DNA from: Tenacibaculum sp. 190524A02b
Lineage (GTDB): Bacteria; Bacteroidota; Bacteroidia; Flavobacteriales; Flavobacteriaceae
DNA: 64,000 nt
Direction: 5' to 3'
NCBI RefSeq assembly: GCF_964036645.1
Contig: NZ_OZ038525.1
Location: forward strand, 3,476,001-3,540,000
Shown: positions 15,653 through 25,875 of the stretch, in pieces
Position numbering within the stretch: position 1 is the stretch's first letter
Layout: each line of letters begins with the position of its first letter
Translations under genes and position numbers: made by a program
The notes under the pieces: model-generated
The model's database searches: none
The model's input: the letters and a program-made list of their open reading frames with translations, nothing else
Told to the model about the DNA's origin: nothing

Positions 15653-17425
15653 TTACACAATCTCCATTTTTCTGAGCAAAAATGAAGCGTTCATATTTTT
15701 ACAAACTCCTGTTTTCATTTTGTAATCAAAGTACAATTCATCATTAACAATCTCAGCATCAAAATAATAATTTAAAATCTCATGGTATTCATCGGCTAAA
15801 TCACACAAACTTACGTCGTGTGTTGCTATAATTCCTGTTGAGTTTGATTTATTTAACTTTTCAACAAACTGCTTAGACCCTATTGCTTTGTCTTTACTAT
15901 TGGTTCCTTTTAAAATTTCATCAAGTATAATAAAATAGTTATCTGACTCAATAGTATTTACAATTAGCTTTAATCGTTTTAGTTCTGAGTAAAAATAAGA
16001 TTCGTCATCGGATAACGAATCAGAAGTACGCATACTAGTAATTAGTTTTGTTGGAGTGTATTTATAACTTTCCGCACAAACAGGTAATCCGCAATTAGCC
16101 ATAATAATTGATAATGAAACCGTACGTAAAAAAGTACTTTTACCAGCCATATTAGCTCCGGTTACAATAAAAAATTGTCCATTTTGAATGGTAAAATTGT
16201 TATCCACTCGTTTTAATGGGTTTAATAATGGATGCCCTAAATTATTAGCACTAATATTATTGTGTTCTTCTTGAATAGTTGGAAAAACATACTGAGGTTT
16301 ATTAAACACAAAATTAGCCAGTGAATTATAAGCATCAAAAAAGCTAATAGTATTAAACCACTCTTCTACAGTATTTTTATGATTATTTATCCATTTTTCT
16401 GCTTTACACGCATTTAAAACTTCCCACAAAAACAGTCCATTTCCAAAAACAGCAATAATTACGTTATTACGTTGATCAAAAGCGTCTAAAATTTTAGAAA
16501 ACTCTTTAAAAATTAAAGATGCTTTTTGGGTGTTTGTTTGAATACTTTTTTGTTTTTCTTTTAAAATTTTTGAAGAAAATGTTTCTTTTTCTACTTGTTC
16601 AAGTAATACATAATATTGCTTAAAAACATCTTTTGATTTACTTGCTGAAGTATATATTTTTTGTGTCTTTTTTAAATTAAAAGCTGTGATCGCCAACCCT
16701 ATAAAAAACCAATTGATAATTACTGAAAAGGAAATTACTTTAAAACTAACGAGTCCAATTAATAAAATAGAAACTATAGAAAACAAACGAGCTAGATTAA
16801 TCAAACTTTGCGAAAGTTTACTTTCATAACTTGTCATCCAATCCACAATATTTCGGGTATCATTTTCTCCAGAAGAAATTAATGTTTTTAATGATGAAAA
16901 ATGTTGACGCCAATTGACTTTTTGTGAAAGTTCTTGAAGTGATTTTTGTTTCTCTTGAATATGACTAATAGAATTATCGGATACTATTTTCGCCAACAAT
17001 TTTTTTCCATTAGATGTAATGGTTCTATTAATATATTGAAAGAAGGAGTTTTCTCCAAATAAATCAATATCATAACTATAAAAATGCTGAGAATCTATAA
17101 ACTCAGCTCCGTTAGGTAAGTTGCTAAAATCGCCTTTTGATACATTAATCTCAGTTTGGTTAATAGAAATTTTATGTTTTATTATTTTTCTTTTTTCTTT
17201 CAATGTTTGGTGCTTTACTACCAAAAAGCTAAAAACAACTATTCCTATAACTCCTATTATAACTGGAATATATGCTTGATTAAATGTGTAATAAATTCCT
17301 ATTACTAAACTTATAAAAACAATAAATCTTAATAACCTAACGGTACTTATTTTTTTATTAACCTCTGTGAGTTGCTGTTTTAACTTATCAAGTTGTTCCG
17401 AGTAAAAATCTGTTGGTTTTTGCAT
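15653..17425 (-). CDS. Membrane-anchored MutS-family ATPase
   Basis: 590 residues. The C-terminal part is a MutS-type ATPase with Walker A VTGANMAGKST (about 420-430), the ST-loop region TSMRTSDSLSDDESYF, Walker B IILDEILKGTNS and IIATHD. The mismatch-recognition and connector domains of MutS are missing. The N-terminal half instead has two hydrophobic regions (about 28-68, a pair of helices, and about 215-245). No nuclease (Smr) domain is visible, so it is not a standard MutS2. Its substrate is unknown. It faces away from uvrC, with about 70 bases between the two starts. Confidence 0.82.
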   Translation of the reverse strand: MQKPTDFYSEQLDKLKQQLTEVNKKISTVRLLRFIVFISLVIGIYYTFNQAYIPVIIGVIGIVVFSFLVVKHQTLKEKRKIIKHKISINQTEINVSKGDFSNLPNGAEFIDSQHFYSYDIDLFGENSFFQYINRTITSNGKKLLAKIVSDNSISHIQEKQKSLQELSQKVNWRQHFSSLKTLISSGENDTRNIVDWMTSYESKLSQSLINLARLFSIVSILLIGLVSFKVISFSVIINWFFIGLAITAFNLKKTQKIYTSASKSKDVFKQYYVLLEQVEKETFSSKILKEKQKSIQTNTQKASLIFKEFSKILDAFDQRNNVIIAVFGNGLFLWEVLNACKAEKWINNHKNTVEEWFNTISFFDAYNSLANFVFNKPQYVFPTIQEEHNNISANNLGHPLLNPLKRVDNNFTIQNGQFFIVTGANMAGKSTFLRTVSLSIIMANCGLPVCAESYKYTPTKLITSMRTSDSLSDDESYFYSELKRLKLIVNTIESDNYFIILDEILKGTNSKDKAIGSKQFVEKLNKSNSTGIIATHDVSLCDLADEYHEILNYYFDAEIVNDELYFDYKMKTGVCKNMNASFLLRKMEIV

Positions 17426-17494
17426 TTCTAGTTAAAAAAGGATAAATGTACAGTATTACTTACATATTTTTTTATAAAATCGTATTTTCGTCAT

Positions 17495-19285
17495 ATGCCA
17501 ACACCTTTAGAATTACAAGTAAAAACACTACCAAATTCATCTGGAGTTTATCAGTATTTTGATAAAGAAGATACTATTATTTACGTTGGTAAAGCAAAAA
17601 ACTTAAAAAAAAGGGTTTCTTCTTACTTTACTAAAAATCATGATAATGGAAAGACTAGAATTTTAGTTAAGAAAATTGTTAGACTGGAACATATTGTGGT
17701 GGATACGGAAACAGATGCACTTCTTCTAGAAAATAACTTGATTAAAAAATACCAACCAAGGTATAATGTATTGCTAAAAGATGACAAATCTTATCCTTGG
17801 ATTTGTATAAAAAAAGAACGATTTCCTCGTGTTTTTTCAACCAGAAGAGTCATTAAAGATGGTTCTGAATATTTTGGTCCTTACACAAACGTTAAAACAG
17901 TAAACCATTTATTAGAATTAATTAAAGAATTATATCCTTTACGAACTTGTAATTATGACTTGCATGAAACTAAAATTAATGCACATAAATATAAAGTATG
18001 TTTAGAATATCATTTAGGCAATTGTAAAGGACCTTGTGAAGATTTACAAACTGAAGATAACTACTTAAAAGATATTAAATCTATCCGAAATATTATTAAA
18101 GGTAATTTTAAAGAAAGTTTAGAGCATTTTCATCAAATAATGTTGGATTTTGCTTCAGAAATGAAGTTTGAAGAAGCTCAAAAGATAAAAGATAAACTAG
18201 CCTCATTGCAAAATTATCAGGCTAAATCTACCATTGTAAATCCGTCTATTAATAATGTAGATGTTTTTTCTATTATTTCAGATGAAACCCACGGATATGC
18301 TAACTTCTTTAAAATTATGAATGGTGCTATTGTACAGTCATACACTACTGAAATTAAAAAGAAATTAGACGAAACGGATAAGGATTTACTAGAACTTTTT
18401 ATTATTGAAACCAGACAACGATTCAACTCTTTATCAAGAGAAGTATACGTTCCTTTTAAGGTAGATTTAGGAGATAAAATAAAAGTAACAGTTCCTAAAT
18501 TAGGAGATAAGAAAAGGATTGTTGATTTATCTGAAAGAAATGCAAAGTACTATCGTCAAGAGCAGTTTAAACAAATAAAAATTGTTGACCCTGATAGACA
18601 TGTAAAACGTATTATGGGGCAAATGCAAAAAGATTTACGTTTACGTGTAGAACCTCGTCATATAGAATGTTTTGATAATTCCAATATACAAGGAACCAAT
18701 CCTGTTGCCGCATGTGTGGTTTTTAAAAATGGAAAACCTAGTAAAAAGGATTATCGCCATTTTAATATAAAAACTGTGGAAGGTCCAGATGATTTTGCTT
18801 CTATGGAAGAAGTTGTATACCGAAGATATAAACGTTTACTAGAAGAGGAAAAACCATTGCCACAACTTATTGTTATTGATGGTGGAAAAGGGCAATTATC
18901 TTCTGCTTTAAAAAGTTTAGATGCACTAGGTTTACGTGGAAAAATAGCTATTATTGGTATTGCTAAACGTTTGGAAGAAATTTATTATCCTGGTGATAGT
19001 GTGCCTTTATATTTAGATAAAAAATCTGAAACACTTAAAATAATTCAATACTTACGTAATGAAGCCCATCGCTTTGGAATTACCTTCCATAGAAATAAAC
19101 GAAGTAAAAGTGCTATACAATCTGAATTAGAACAAATTCCTAACGTTGGTAAACAAACCATAACTAATTTATTACGTAAATTTAAATCAGCTAAACGCGT
19201 AAAAAGTGCTAGCTTTGACGAGCTAAAAGAAGCTGTTGGATTTGCAAGAGCACAAAAAATTTATCAATACTATCATAAAAACTAG
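17495..19285 (+). CDS. uvrC: Excinuclease ABC subunit C
   Basis: 596 residues, normal length. It makes both incisions in nucleotide excision repair with UvrB. The N-terminal GIY-YIG nuclease has GVYQYFDKEDTIIYVGKAK (about 17-35). A UvrB-binding UVR motif lies near 205-235. The C-terminal RNase H-like nuclease has ECFDNSNIQG and VIDGGKGQL, and helix-hairpin-helix repeats end the protein (IPNVGKQT). The next gene starts two bases after its stop. Confidence 0.96.
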   Translation: MPTPLELQVKTLPNSSGVYQYFDKEDTIIYVGKAKNLKKRVSSYFTKNHDNGKTRILVKKIVRLEHIVVDTETDALLLENNLIKKYQPRYNVLLKDDKSYPWICIKKERFPRVFSTRRVIKDGSEYFGPYTNVKTVNHLLELIKELYPLRTCNYDLHETKINAHKYKVCLEYHLGNCKGPCEDLQTEDNYLKDIKSIRNIIKGNFKESLEHFHQIMLDFASEMKFEEAQKIKDKLASLQNYQAKSTIVNPSINNVDVFSIISDETHGYANFFKIMNGAIVQSYTTEIKKKLDETDKDLLELFIIETRQRFNSLSREVYVPFKVDLGDKIKVTVPKLGDKKRIVDLSERNAKYYRQEQFKQIKIVDPDRHVKRIMGQMQKDLRLRVEPRHIECFDNSNIQGTNPVAACVVFKNGKPSKKDYRHFNIKTVEGPDDFASMEEVVYRRYKRLLEEEKPLPQLIVIDGGKGQLSSALKSLDALGLRGKIAIIGIAKRLEEIYYPGDSVPLYLDKKSETLKIIQYLRNEAHRFGITFHRNKRSKSAIQSELEQIPNVGKQTITNLLRKFKSAKRVKSASFDELKEAVGFARAQKIYQYYHKN

Positions 19286-19287
19286 CC

Positions 19288-21486
19288 ATGAAAAAACTAC
19301 TACTACTTCCCTTTTTTATAACCTTAAACTTATTTGCGCAACAACAACCCAAAATAGGATTGGTTTTAAGTGGCGGAGGTGCTAAAGGCTTTGCTCATGT
19401 GGGCGTATTAAAAGAATTAGAAAAAGCTGGTCTGCAAGTTGACTATATTGGCGGAACAAGTATGGGAGCTATTGTTGGAGGATTGTATGCTTCTGGTTAT
19501 TCTGCTAAGCAAATAGAAAATATTATTAAAAGTGCCGATTTTATGACCTTACTTCAGGATAAAGTAAGTAGAAATTCGAAGCCTTTTTTTATGAAACAAC
19601 ATGGTGAAAAATATGCTATTTCTTTACCTATTAAAAAAGATGGTGTTGGTTTACCTTTAGGATTATCCAGAGGGCAAAATGTTTTAAACTTTTTAACAGA
19701 ATTACTAGCTCCTGTTGATGATATTAATGATTTTTCTCAACTATCTATTCCTTTTTATTGTGTAGCAACTAATATTGAAACTGGTAACGAAGTGGTTTTA
19801 GAAAAAGGTTCTTTACCCTTGGCATTAAGAGCTAGTGGTGCGTTTCCTTCTTTGTTAAATCCTGTAGATATTGATGGACAATTGCTAGTAGATGGCGGTG
19901 TAGTAAACAACTACCCAGTTGATATTATGAAAACTAAAAATGTTGATTTGATTATTGGAGTTAATGTACAAGGCCAACTTTTAAAAAGAGATGAACTTTC
20001 TTCCGTTGCTTCTCTTTTGTTACAAATTATCAATTTTCAAATGTATAAAAAGGCAGATGAGCATATAAAACTATTAGATATCTCTTTAAAACCTGATATT
20101 ATAGAGTACAGTGTAATTTCTTTTGATAAGAAAAAAGAAATTTTACAAGAAGGTATTAAAGTAGCTAAACCATACAAAGCTGTTTTTGACAGTATTGCTA
20201 AACTGCAAACAAGAAAAAAAAGAAGACCAAAATTAAATATTAAGCCTCATAAATTATTAGTAGATAGAATTATTATTAAAGGAAATAAAAACTATACAGA
20301 TAATTATGTATTGGGTAAATTACAGTTAGAAGAAGGTGATAGTGTATCTTATAAAGATATTTCAAAAAAAATAAGTTCGTTAACTGCTACGAAAAACTTT
20401 GAACGAATTGATTATCATTTTGAAAGTTCTTTTAAAGGAAAAAAGTTAGTTTTAAAAGTAAAAGAAGATAATATAAAATCTTTCTTACGTTTTGGTTTAC
20501 ATTACGATTTACTCTACAAATCTGCTGTATTAGTTAATTATAGCCATAAAAAATTATTAAAACAGAATGATGAATTTACCTTTGATGTGGGAATTGGTGA
20601 CCGAATTCGATATAATTTAAATTACTTTATAGATAATGGAATTATTCCTAGTTATGGGTTTTCTTCAAATTATAATTCTTTTACAAGTAATTTTTTATAT
20701 GATGATGTAGTTAACAAAATAAACATTCGTTATTTAGATTTCACCAATGCTTTTTATGTACAAACTACTATGGATAAAAAATTTGCTTTTGGTTTAGGTA
20801 TTGAAAATAAGAGAATTAAAATTACTTCAGATACTTTTTTAGTTAATAATGAAGATACTGTATTTGACAATAGTAATTACGTAAATGCTTATAGCTTTTT
20901 AAAGCTAGATACTTATGATAAAAACATGTTTCCAACCTCAGGTTTTTATGCTGATATTGGTTTTAAGTGGTTTGTTTGGTCGGATAGGAATGAGCGATTT
21001 AATGAATTTCCTAGCGGAAGTGATCGATTTACTCAATTTTCCCAACTTTCTGGTACTATAGGTTTTGCAAAAACATTTTTTGATAAGCTTACTTTTCAAT
21101 ACACTTCGGATGCTGGGTATACCTTAGGTAATGTTTCTTCTGAGGTTTTTGATTTTAGGTTAGGTGGCTATAATAAAAACTATGCCAATAGCTTTTATGC
21201 TTTTTATGGTTATGATACTGCTACCTTAAATAATCAATCTTTTTTAAGGTCTGAGTTTAATTTCAGATATCGTGTTTTTGACAAGCATTATGCTAATTTT
21301 ATTGCTAATTATGCCCGTGTTGAAAATGATATATTTTTAAATGGGGAGTTATTTAAAAACACCAAATCTGGTTATGCTATTGGTTATGGAATAGAAACAT
21401 TTTTAGGCCCTATAGAAATTAAATATACTTGGTCACCAGATCATAAGGAAAACTTTTGGCTGTTTAATTTAGGATTTTGGTTTTAA
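19288..21486 (+). CDS. Patatin-like phospholipase with POTRA and BamA-like barrel
   Basis: 732 residues. A signal peptide (1-17) precedes a patatin lipase domain (about 22-215) with oxyanion loop SGGGAKG, nucleophile Ser58 in GTSMG and Asp202 in DGG. A POTRA-like segment (about 325-400) and a 16-strand-type barrel ending in aromatic FWF follow, giving a type V (PlpD-like) surface-lipase layout. It may release or display the lipase at the outer membrane. It is likely co-transcribed with uvrC, with 2 bases between them. Confidence 0.88.
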   Translation: MKKLLLLPFFITLNLFAQQQPKIGLVLSGGGAKGFAHVGVLKELEKAGLQVDYIGGTSMGAIVGGLYASGYSAKQIENIIKSADFMTLLQDKVSRNSKPFFMKQHGEKYAISLPIKKDGVGLPLGLSRGQNVLNFLTELLAPVDDINDFSQLSIPFYCVATNIETGNEVVLEKGSLPLALRASGAFPSLLNPVDIDGQLLVDGGVVNNYPVDIMKTKNVDLIIGVNVQGQLLKRDELSSVASLLLQIINFQMYKKADEHIKLLDISLKPDIIEYSVISFDKKKEILQEGIKVAKPYKAVFDSIAKLQTRKKRRPKLNIKPHKLLVDRIIIKGNKNYTDNYVLGKLQLEEGDSVSYKDISKKISSLTATKNFERIDYHFESSFKGKKLVLKVKEDNIKSFLRFGLHYDLLYKSAVLVNYSHKKLLKQNDEFTFDVGIGDRIRYNLNYFIDNGIIPSYGFSSNYNSFTSNFLYDDVVNKINIRYLDFTNAFYVQTTMDKKFAFGLGIENKRIKITSDTFLVNNEDTVFDNSNYVNAYSFLKLDTYDKNMFPTSGFYADIGFKWFVWSDRNERFNEFPSGSDRFTQFSQLSGTIGFAKTFFDKLTFQYTSDAGYTLGNVSSEVFDFRLGGYNKNYANSFYAFYGYDTATLNNQSFLRSEFNFRYRVFDKHYANFIANYARVENDIFLNGELFKNTKSGYAIGYGIETFLGPIEIKYTWSPDHKENFWLFNLGFWF

Positions 21487-21529
21487 TCACAAAAGGTTTA
21501 ACTCCCTGGATGTTTGCAACAGGACAGTA

Positions 21530-21634
21530 TATTTTATTGGCACCGCCAAAGGGTATAATACCCCGAGGCTTGCCTCGAAATTAAACTTATTGTCTTATTA
21601 AATGCCTTGTGGACTTGCCCCGAAGTAGTTTACT
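21530..21634 (+). repeat. 105-bp dispersed repeat, copy A
   Basis: Bases 21530-21634 match the reverse complement of 33245-33349 with only 4 differences and no gaps. The unit contains short palindromes such as CGAGGCTTGCCTCG. Copy A overlaps the last codons and stop of the histidine kinase gene by 5 bases. It is probably a family repeated elsewhere in the genome. Confidence 0.8.
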
Positions 21635-22670
21635 TAGCTTTTTCTAAAGTAAAAGAAAACTCAGAACCTTCTCCATACTTACTTTTTAAAAGTATGGTTT
21701 CACCATGTGCTTCTATTATGTGTTTAACTATAGATAACCCTAAACCAGAACCTCCTTGTTCTCTAGAACGGCTTTGATCTACCCTATAAAAACGCTCAAA
21801 TAAACGCGATAAATGTTCTTGTTTTATTCCTTCACCATTATCAATTACCTTAATAATAAATTTATTAGGATTGTAACTTTCAATACTAACCGTAGTTACG
21901 CCATCAACTTTTCCATATTTAATAGAGTTAACTACTAAATTAATTAATACTTGTTCAATACGCTCAACATCTCCTTTTACAAAGAATGGGAACTCATATG
22001 CTTTATCAAACTTCAACGTAATATTTCTTTTTTTAGCCTTCATCTCAAAAAGGTCAAATACATTTTGAATTAGCTCTAAAATATTAAACGTTTCAATATT
22101 CATTTTCATCCCCTCTGTTTCCAATTTAGCAATCATATCTAAATCTTTTACAATAGAGGTTAACCGCTCAACACCTTTATTAGCACGCTCTAAATATTTA
22201 GTTCTTATTACTTTGTCTTCCGCAGCGCCTTCCATTAAAGTTAAAATATATCCTTGTACGGTAAAAAGAGGTGTTTTCAATTCATGTGATACATTTCCTA
22301 AAAAGTCTCTTCTAAAAGAATCTCTTTGGGTTAAATCAGCAATTTCTTCACTTTTACCTTCTACATATTCTTGTACTGTTTTTGTTAACGATTCAACATC
22401 TGTAGTAACTTTTTTTCTTTTTAAATCGTTAATATCTAATATTGAAATATCTTCATATAGTTTTTTAATTCGCTGATATATAAAATGTTCAGCTCTATAC
22501 TGAATAACAAAGAATGATAAAACAAATAAAATAACACCAAAAATAATGATGGTTCCTAATCCAAAAAACTTAAACAGAAATAAATAAGATAACACCACAA
22601 AGGTGATTGACAAAACGGTTAAATATAACGCTGACCAAAGTGCGTATTTATATGTTTTTTTTATTTTCAT
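21630..22670 (-). CDS. PhoR-like sensor histidine kinase
   Basis: 346 residues from the Met at 22670; an upstream in-frame ATG at 22697 would add nine. Start MKIKKTYKYAL fits the family better. Two membrane helices lie near residues 8-60. The dimerisation box is FLGNVSHELKTPLFTVQGY, with His about 129 phosphorylated. The ATPase has N box LINLVVNSIKYG, and G boxes DNGEGI and GSGLGLSIVKHI. There is almost no periplasmic loop. It lies downstream of its response regulator, separated by a hairpin. Confidence 0.92.
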   Translation of the reverse strand: MKIKKTYKYALWSALYLTVLSITFVVLSYLFLFKFFGLGTIIIFGVILFVLSFFVIQYRAEHFIYQRIKKLYEDISILDINDLKRKKVTTDVESLTKTVQEYVEGKSEEIADLTQRDSFRRDFLGNVSHELKTPLFTVQGYILTLMEGAAEDKVIRTKYLERANKGVERLTSIVKDLDMIAKLETEGMKMNIETFNILELIQNVFDLFEMKAKKRNITLKFDKAYEFPFFVKGDVERIEQVLINLVVNSIKYGKVDGVTTVSIESYNPNKFIIKVIDNGEGIKQEHLSRLFERFYRVDQSRSREQGGSGLGLSIVKHIIEAHGETILLKSKYGEGSEFSFTLEKAK

Positions 22671-22739
22671 ATTAAATAAACGATTGAATGTAAGCATTTA
22701 ATAATTATTTCCTTGCTATCATTCTTCTATTAAATAAAA

Positions 22740-22774
22740 GTAGATTGCTTGTTATAATTTAACAAGCAATCTAC
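22740..22774 (-). terminator. Hairpin between response regulator and kinase genes
   Basis: Perfect 15-bp stem (22740-22754 with 22760-22774) and 5-base loop. On the - strand it is followed by CTTTTATTT. It may partly terminate the transcript after the regulator gene, giving less kinase than regulator. Confidence 0.6.
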
Positions 22775-22798
22775 TAGAATATTTTTAAAGGTTTTTAA

Positions 22799-23497
22799 TT
22801 ATTTATCAAACCCTTCTAATACAAATTTATATCCTACTCCTTTTACAGTTTTAAAGTAATGATCTCCAATCTTTTCACGTAATTTACGTATGTGAACATC
22901 AATTGTTCTTCCTCCTACCACTACTTCATTACCCCAAACGCTATCTAAAATTACCTCTCTTTTAAAAACTTTTCCTGGTTTAGAAGTTAATAAAGAAAAT
23001 AATTCAAATTCTTTTCTTGGTAATGAAATTTTGTCTTCTCCTTTAAAAACAACATACTCATCTCTATTGATAATAATGTCACCAATTTTGGTAGTGGTAT
23101 CTGTTTTTTCATCTGTTTTTAAACGTCGAAGTAATGACTTTACTTTGCTAACCAGTACTTTTGGTTTTACTGGTTTAGTAATATAATCATCTGCACCAGC
23201 ATCAAAACCTGCTACCTGAGAATAATCTTCCCCTCTTGCTGTTAAGAAAGAAATAATTACATCTTCTAAAGACTTAATACTTCTAATTTTTTCACAAGCT
23301 TCAATACCATCCATTTCTGGCATCATAATGTCTAATAAAATTAGATGTGGACTTACTTTTTTAGCTGTTTTTACGGCTTCTGCTCCATTGTTAGCTGTAA
23401 AAACTTGATATCCTTCAGATTTTAAATTATAACCAACTATTTCTAAAATATCTGGTTCATCATCCACCAATAAAATCTTAATATCACTAGTATTCAT
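22799..23497 (-). CDS. PhoB/OmpR-type response regulator
   Basis: 232 residues. The receiver domain (about 5-120) has acidic pocket DDEPD, phosphoacceptor Asp56 in LLDIMMPEMDG and Lys in ITKPVKP. The C-terminal winged helix (about 135-230) shows RKEFELFSLL and GRTIDVHIRKLREKIG. It is partner of the downstream kinase. The targets cannot be read from this window. Confidence 0.94.
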   Translation of the reverse strand: MNTSDIKILLVDDEPDILEIVGYNLKSEGYQVFTANNGAEAVKTAKKVSPHLILLDIMMPEMDGIEACEKIRSIKSLEDVIISFLTARGEDYSQVAGFDAGADDYITKPVKPKVLVSKVKSLLRRLKTDEKTDTTTKIGDIIINRDEYVVFKGEDKISLPRKEFELFSLLTSKPGKVFKREVILDSVWGNEVVVGGRTIDVHIRKLREKIGDHYFKTVKGVGYKFVLEGFDK

Positions 23498-23665
23498 ACA
23501 TTAATTATTTAAGTAATCACTCCAAAAGTAACGATAAAATAACAAATTAGATGTGCTGCCCTTGAACTTAACGTTCATTTAATGTTTTATAAACCTAAAG
23601 CATTACCTAAGGTTAAAATTCAACTACTTAACTTTAAATTAATGTTTTAAAATTAACATTTTTTG

Positions 23666-23673
23666 TAGTTTTG
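23666..23673 (+). promoter_or_regulatory. Bacteroidota-type -7 promoter box
   Basis: TAGTTTTG fits the TAnnTTTG consensus and lies 28 bases before the ATG of the T9SS-secreted protein gene. No clear -33 TTG box was found, so the assignment is tentative. Confidence 0.4.
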
Positions 23674-23701
23674 TTGGAAGGAATTAAAACTTACAAACAA
23701 A

Positions 23702-25789
23702 ATGAAAAAAAATTACTTATTATCTTTAATGTTGGTCTTTCTTGGCCACTTTGCTTTTGGGCAAGAACTTTTAACTAATGGAGATTTAGAGTTGTGGGAC
23801 GATGACACAACCCCAAATGGGTGGAATAAAGCTGAAAGTCTAGTTAAGACTAATACCGAAAAACATGGGGGTACCTATTCTGCTTTTAGAAACGGAGGTA
23901 GTGGTACTAAAGATTTAACACAAAATATTAGTGGTATAATATCTGGTTCTAGCTATAAAATATCTTTTTGGTATAAAGCAAGTGGAGATGGTGAAGATGT
24001 ACGTATATGGTCTGTATGGAAAAGCGGTTCCACAACAGTATATCACACTGGTACAAGTAGTGATGCTTCAACTGACCCGTTAAGAGGTCCAAATAATGGT
24101 TATTTAGATAACAATGGTGGGGTTTGGACAAAGTTTGAAACTACTGTAGTAGCACCTGATGGCGTAGATACTCTTATTTTTGAAGTTCGTTCGTATTCTG
24201 GCTCTATGGTATATTGGGATGATCTGTCCGTAACTTGTACTACTTGTAATTCAAGTGAACCTTCTTTAACAATAACATCTCCTTCTGAAGGAGCTGAATT
24301 AGATCATACAACCACAGCTACAGTTAAATTATCAGTAGCTAACTTTAATGTTGCTAGCGGAGGAACTGGTGACGGTTATATCAAATGGAAGTTGAACGAT
24401 GTTGCACAAGCTGATAAATTTGACACTAATGACATTACTTTTCCAGTAACTGGTGGTACATCTTATAAAGTATATATTGAATTAGTTGATAATAGTGGTA
24501 ACCCTTTAGCTACTGCTGTTAATAAAACAGTAAACTTTTCTGTTAAACATCCATGTGATTTAACCTTAGGATCAATCGCTACCAATTGTGATGCTGTTAC
24601 TAGTGGTACTGATACATTTAATGGTTCTATTGCTTTTACAGGAGGAAACACAGGAGTTACTTATACAATTACTGCATCTGAAGGTACTATTGGAGGAGAC
24701 AATCCTAACTCTATAGCTGAAGGAACAATTACAGTTACAGGTATAACAGAAGGTTCAGATGTTACAGTAACTATTAAAGGAGGTGCTAACAGTAGTTGTG
24801 ATTATACAAGAACTTTATACAGTCCAACATGTATTCCTTTTCCAATTGTTGAGACATTTGATTACGCTGCAGATTCTAATTTAACTGATGCTGCTTGGTG
24901 GCAAACAACCTCATCTTCATCTGATAAAGTTAAGGTAACAACCGCTACTCTTGCTAATCCATTTCAAGCGTCAGAATTTCCAAATCCTACTGGAAATATG
25001 GTTAGTTTTGACGGAACAGGTGCTGACCCTTACTTAGAGTATAATCAACAAAATTCTGGAACTATTTATGCTTCTTTTTTATTTACAGCTTCAGATATTA
25101 GTGGTTTAACAAATGCCAATGGTGGTTATTTTGTTGTATTAACTGAAGCTGGTGGTTCATACAAAAGTAGAATATGGTTAAAGCAAGATGATACAGATAA
25201 TACAAAATATAGGATTGGTGTTAGTACAGGAAGTAGTAATACTTCTTACACTACAACTATGCACACACCAGGTGAAGAGGTTTTTGTAGTTGTTGCTTAT
25301 GACTTTGCAAGTAATGAATTAAAATTATGGGAAAACCCGGCTCCAAACACTTTCGCTACTAACTCTGCTCCAAGCGCAAGCTTAACACTTACTGCGTCTG
25401 GAAATGATATTCCTGGAAATTTAGGAAGATTTTTATTAAGGCAAGATTCTGGTACAGAAACACCTAATATCAATTTTGATGAATTAAGGATTGCTACTTC
25501 GTGGAAAGAGGTTACTCCTACTGGAGCAACAGCTTCTATACAAGAAAATACTATTGAAGGTTTTAGCATTTTCCCTAACCCAATAAGTGGAGATACTTTT
25601 ACTTTAACTACTGCTTCTACTGCTAAAAAAGAAGTAACTATTTACACTATTTTAGGTAGAGAAATTCAAAAAGAAACTTTTACAGGTAGCAATAAAGCAA
25701 TTAATATTGCAAATTTAAAAACAGGTGTTTACCTTTTAAAAGTGAATGAAAATGCTAATTCTGCTACTAAGAAATTAGTGATTAAATAA
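23702..25789 (+). CDS. Secreted protein with T9SS type A sorting domain
   Basis: 695 residues. Signal peptide 1-20 (HFAFGQ). The first domain (about 21-180) resembles carbohydrate-binding jelly-roll modules (LLTNGDLELWD, WTKFETTVVAP, VYWDDLSV). Middle regions look Ig-like and a laminin-G-like region covers about 380-605. The last 75 residues are a type IX sorting domain (FSIFPNPISGD, GREIQ, LKTGVYLLKV). The protein is therefore carried over the outer membrane and anchored or released. The catalytic role is unknown; no enzyme motif is visible. Confidence 0.85.
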   Translation: MKKNYLLSLMLVFLGHFAFGQELLTNGDLELWDDDTTPNGWNKAESLVKTNTEKHGGTYSAFRNGGSGTKDLTQNISGIISGSSYKISFWYKASGDGEDVRIWSVWKSGSTTVYHTGTSSDASTDPLRGPNNGYLDNNGGVWTKFETTVVAPDGVDTLIFEVRSYSGSMVYWDDLSVTCTTCNSSEPSLTITSPSEGAELDHTTTATVKLSVANFNVASGGTGDGYIKWKLNDVAQADKFDTNDITFPVTGGTSYKVYIELVDNSGNPLATAVNKTVNFSVKHPCDLTLGSIATNCDAVTSGTDTFNGSIAFTGGNTGVTYTITASEGTIGGDNPNSIAEGTITVTGITEGSDVTVTIKGGANSSCDYTRTLYSPTCIPFPIVETFDYAADSNLTDAAWWQTTSSSSDKVKVTTATLANPFQASEFPNPTGNMVSFDGTGADPYLEYNQQNSGTIYASFLFTASDISGLTNANGGYFVVLTEAGGSYKSRIWLKQDDTDNTKYRIGVSTGSSNTSYTTTMHTPGEEVFVVVAYDFASNELKLWENPAPNTFATNSAPSASLTLTASGNDIPGNLGRFLLRQDSGTETPNINFDELRIATSWKEVTPTGATASIQENTIEGFSIFPNPISGDTFTLTTASTAKKEVTIYTILGREIQKETFTGSNKAINIANLKTGVYLLKVNENANSATKKLVIK

Positions 25790-25811
25790 GGATTAAGTAT
25801 TTACAATACAT

Positions 25812-25849
25812 AAAAAGAGGGTTTTAGGTTTCTAAAACCCTCTTTTTTT
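25812..25849 (+). terminator. Strong terminator after the T9SS gene
   Basis: A 16-bp perfect stem (25812-25827 with 25832-25847) with 4-base loop and T tract, 22 bases after the stop codon. Confidence 0.85.
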
Positions 25850-25875
25850 ATATCTTTATAACAAAAATTGAGTAT

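Noticed and set aside
15653..17425. Annotation as a standard MutS or MutS2 mismatch repair protein.
   Set aside because: It lacks the mismatch-recognition and Smr domains and has membrane helices; only the ATPase is shared.
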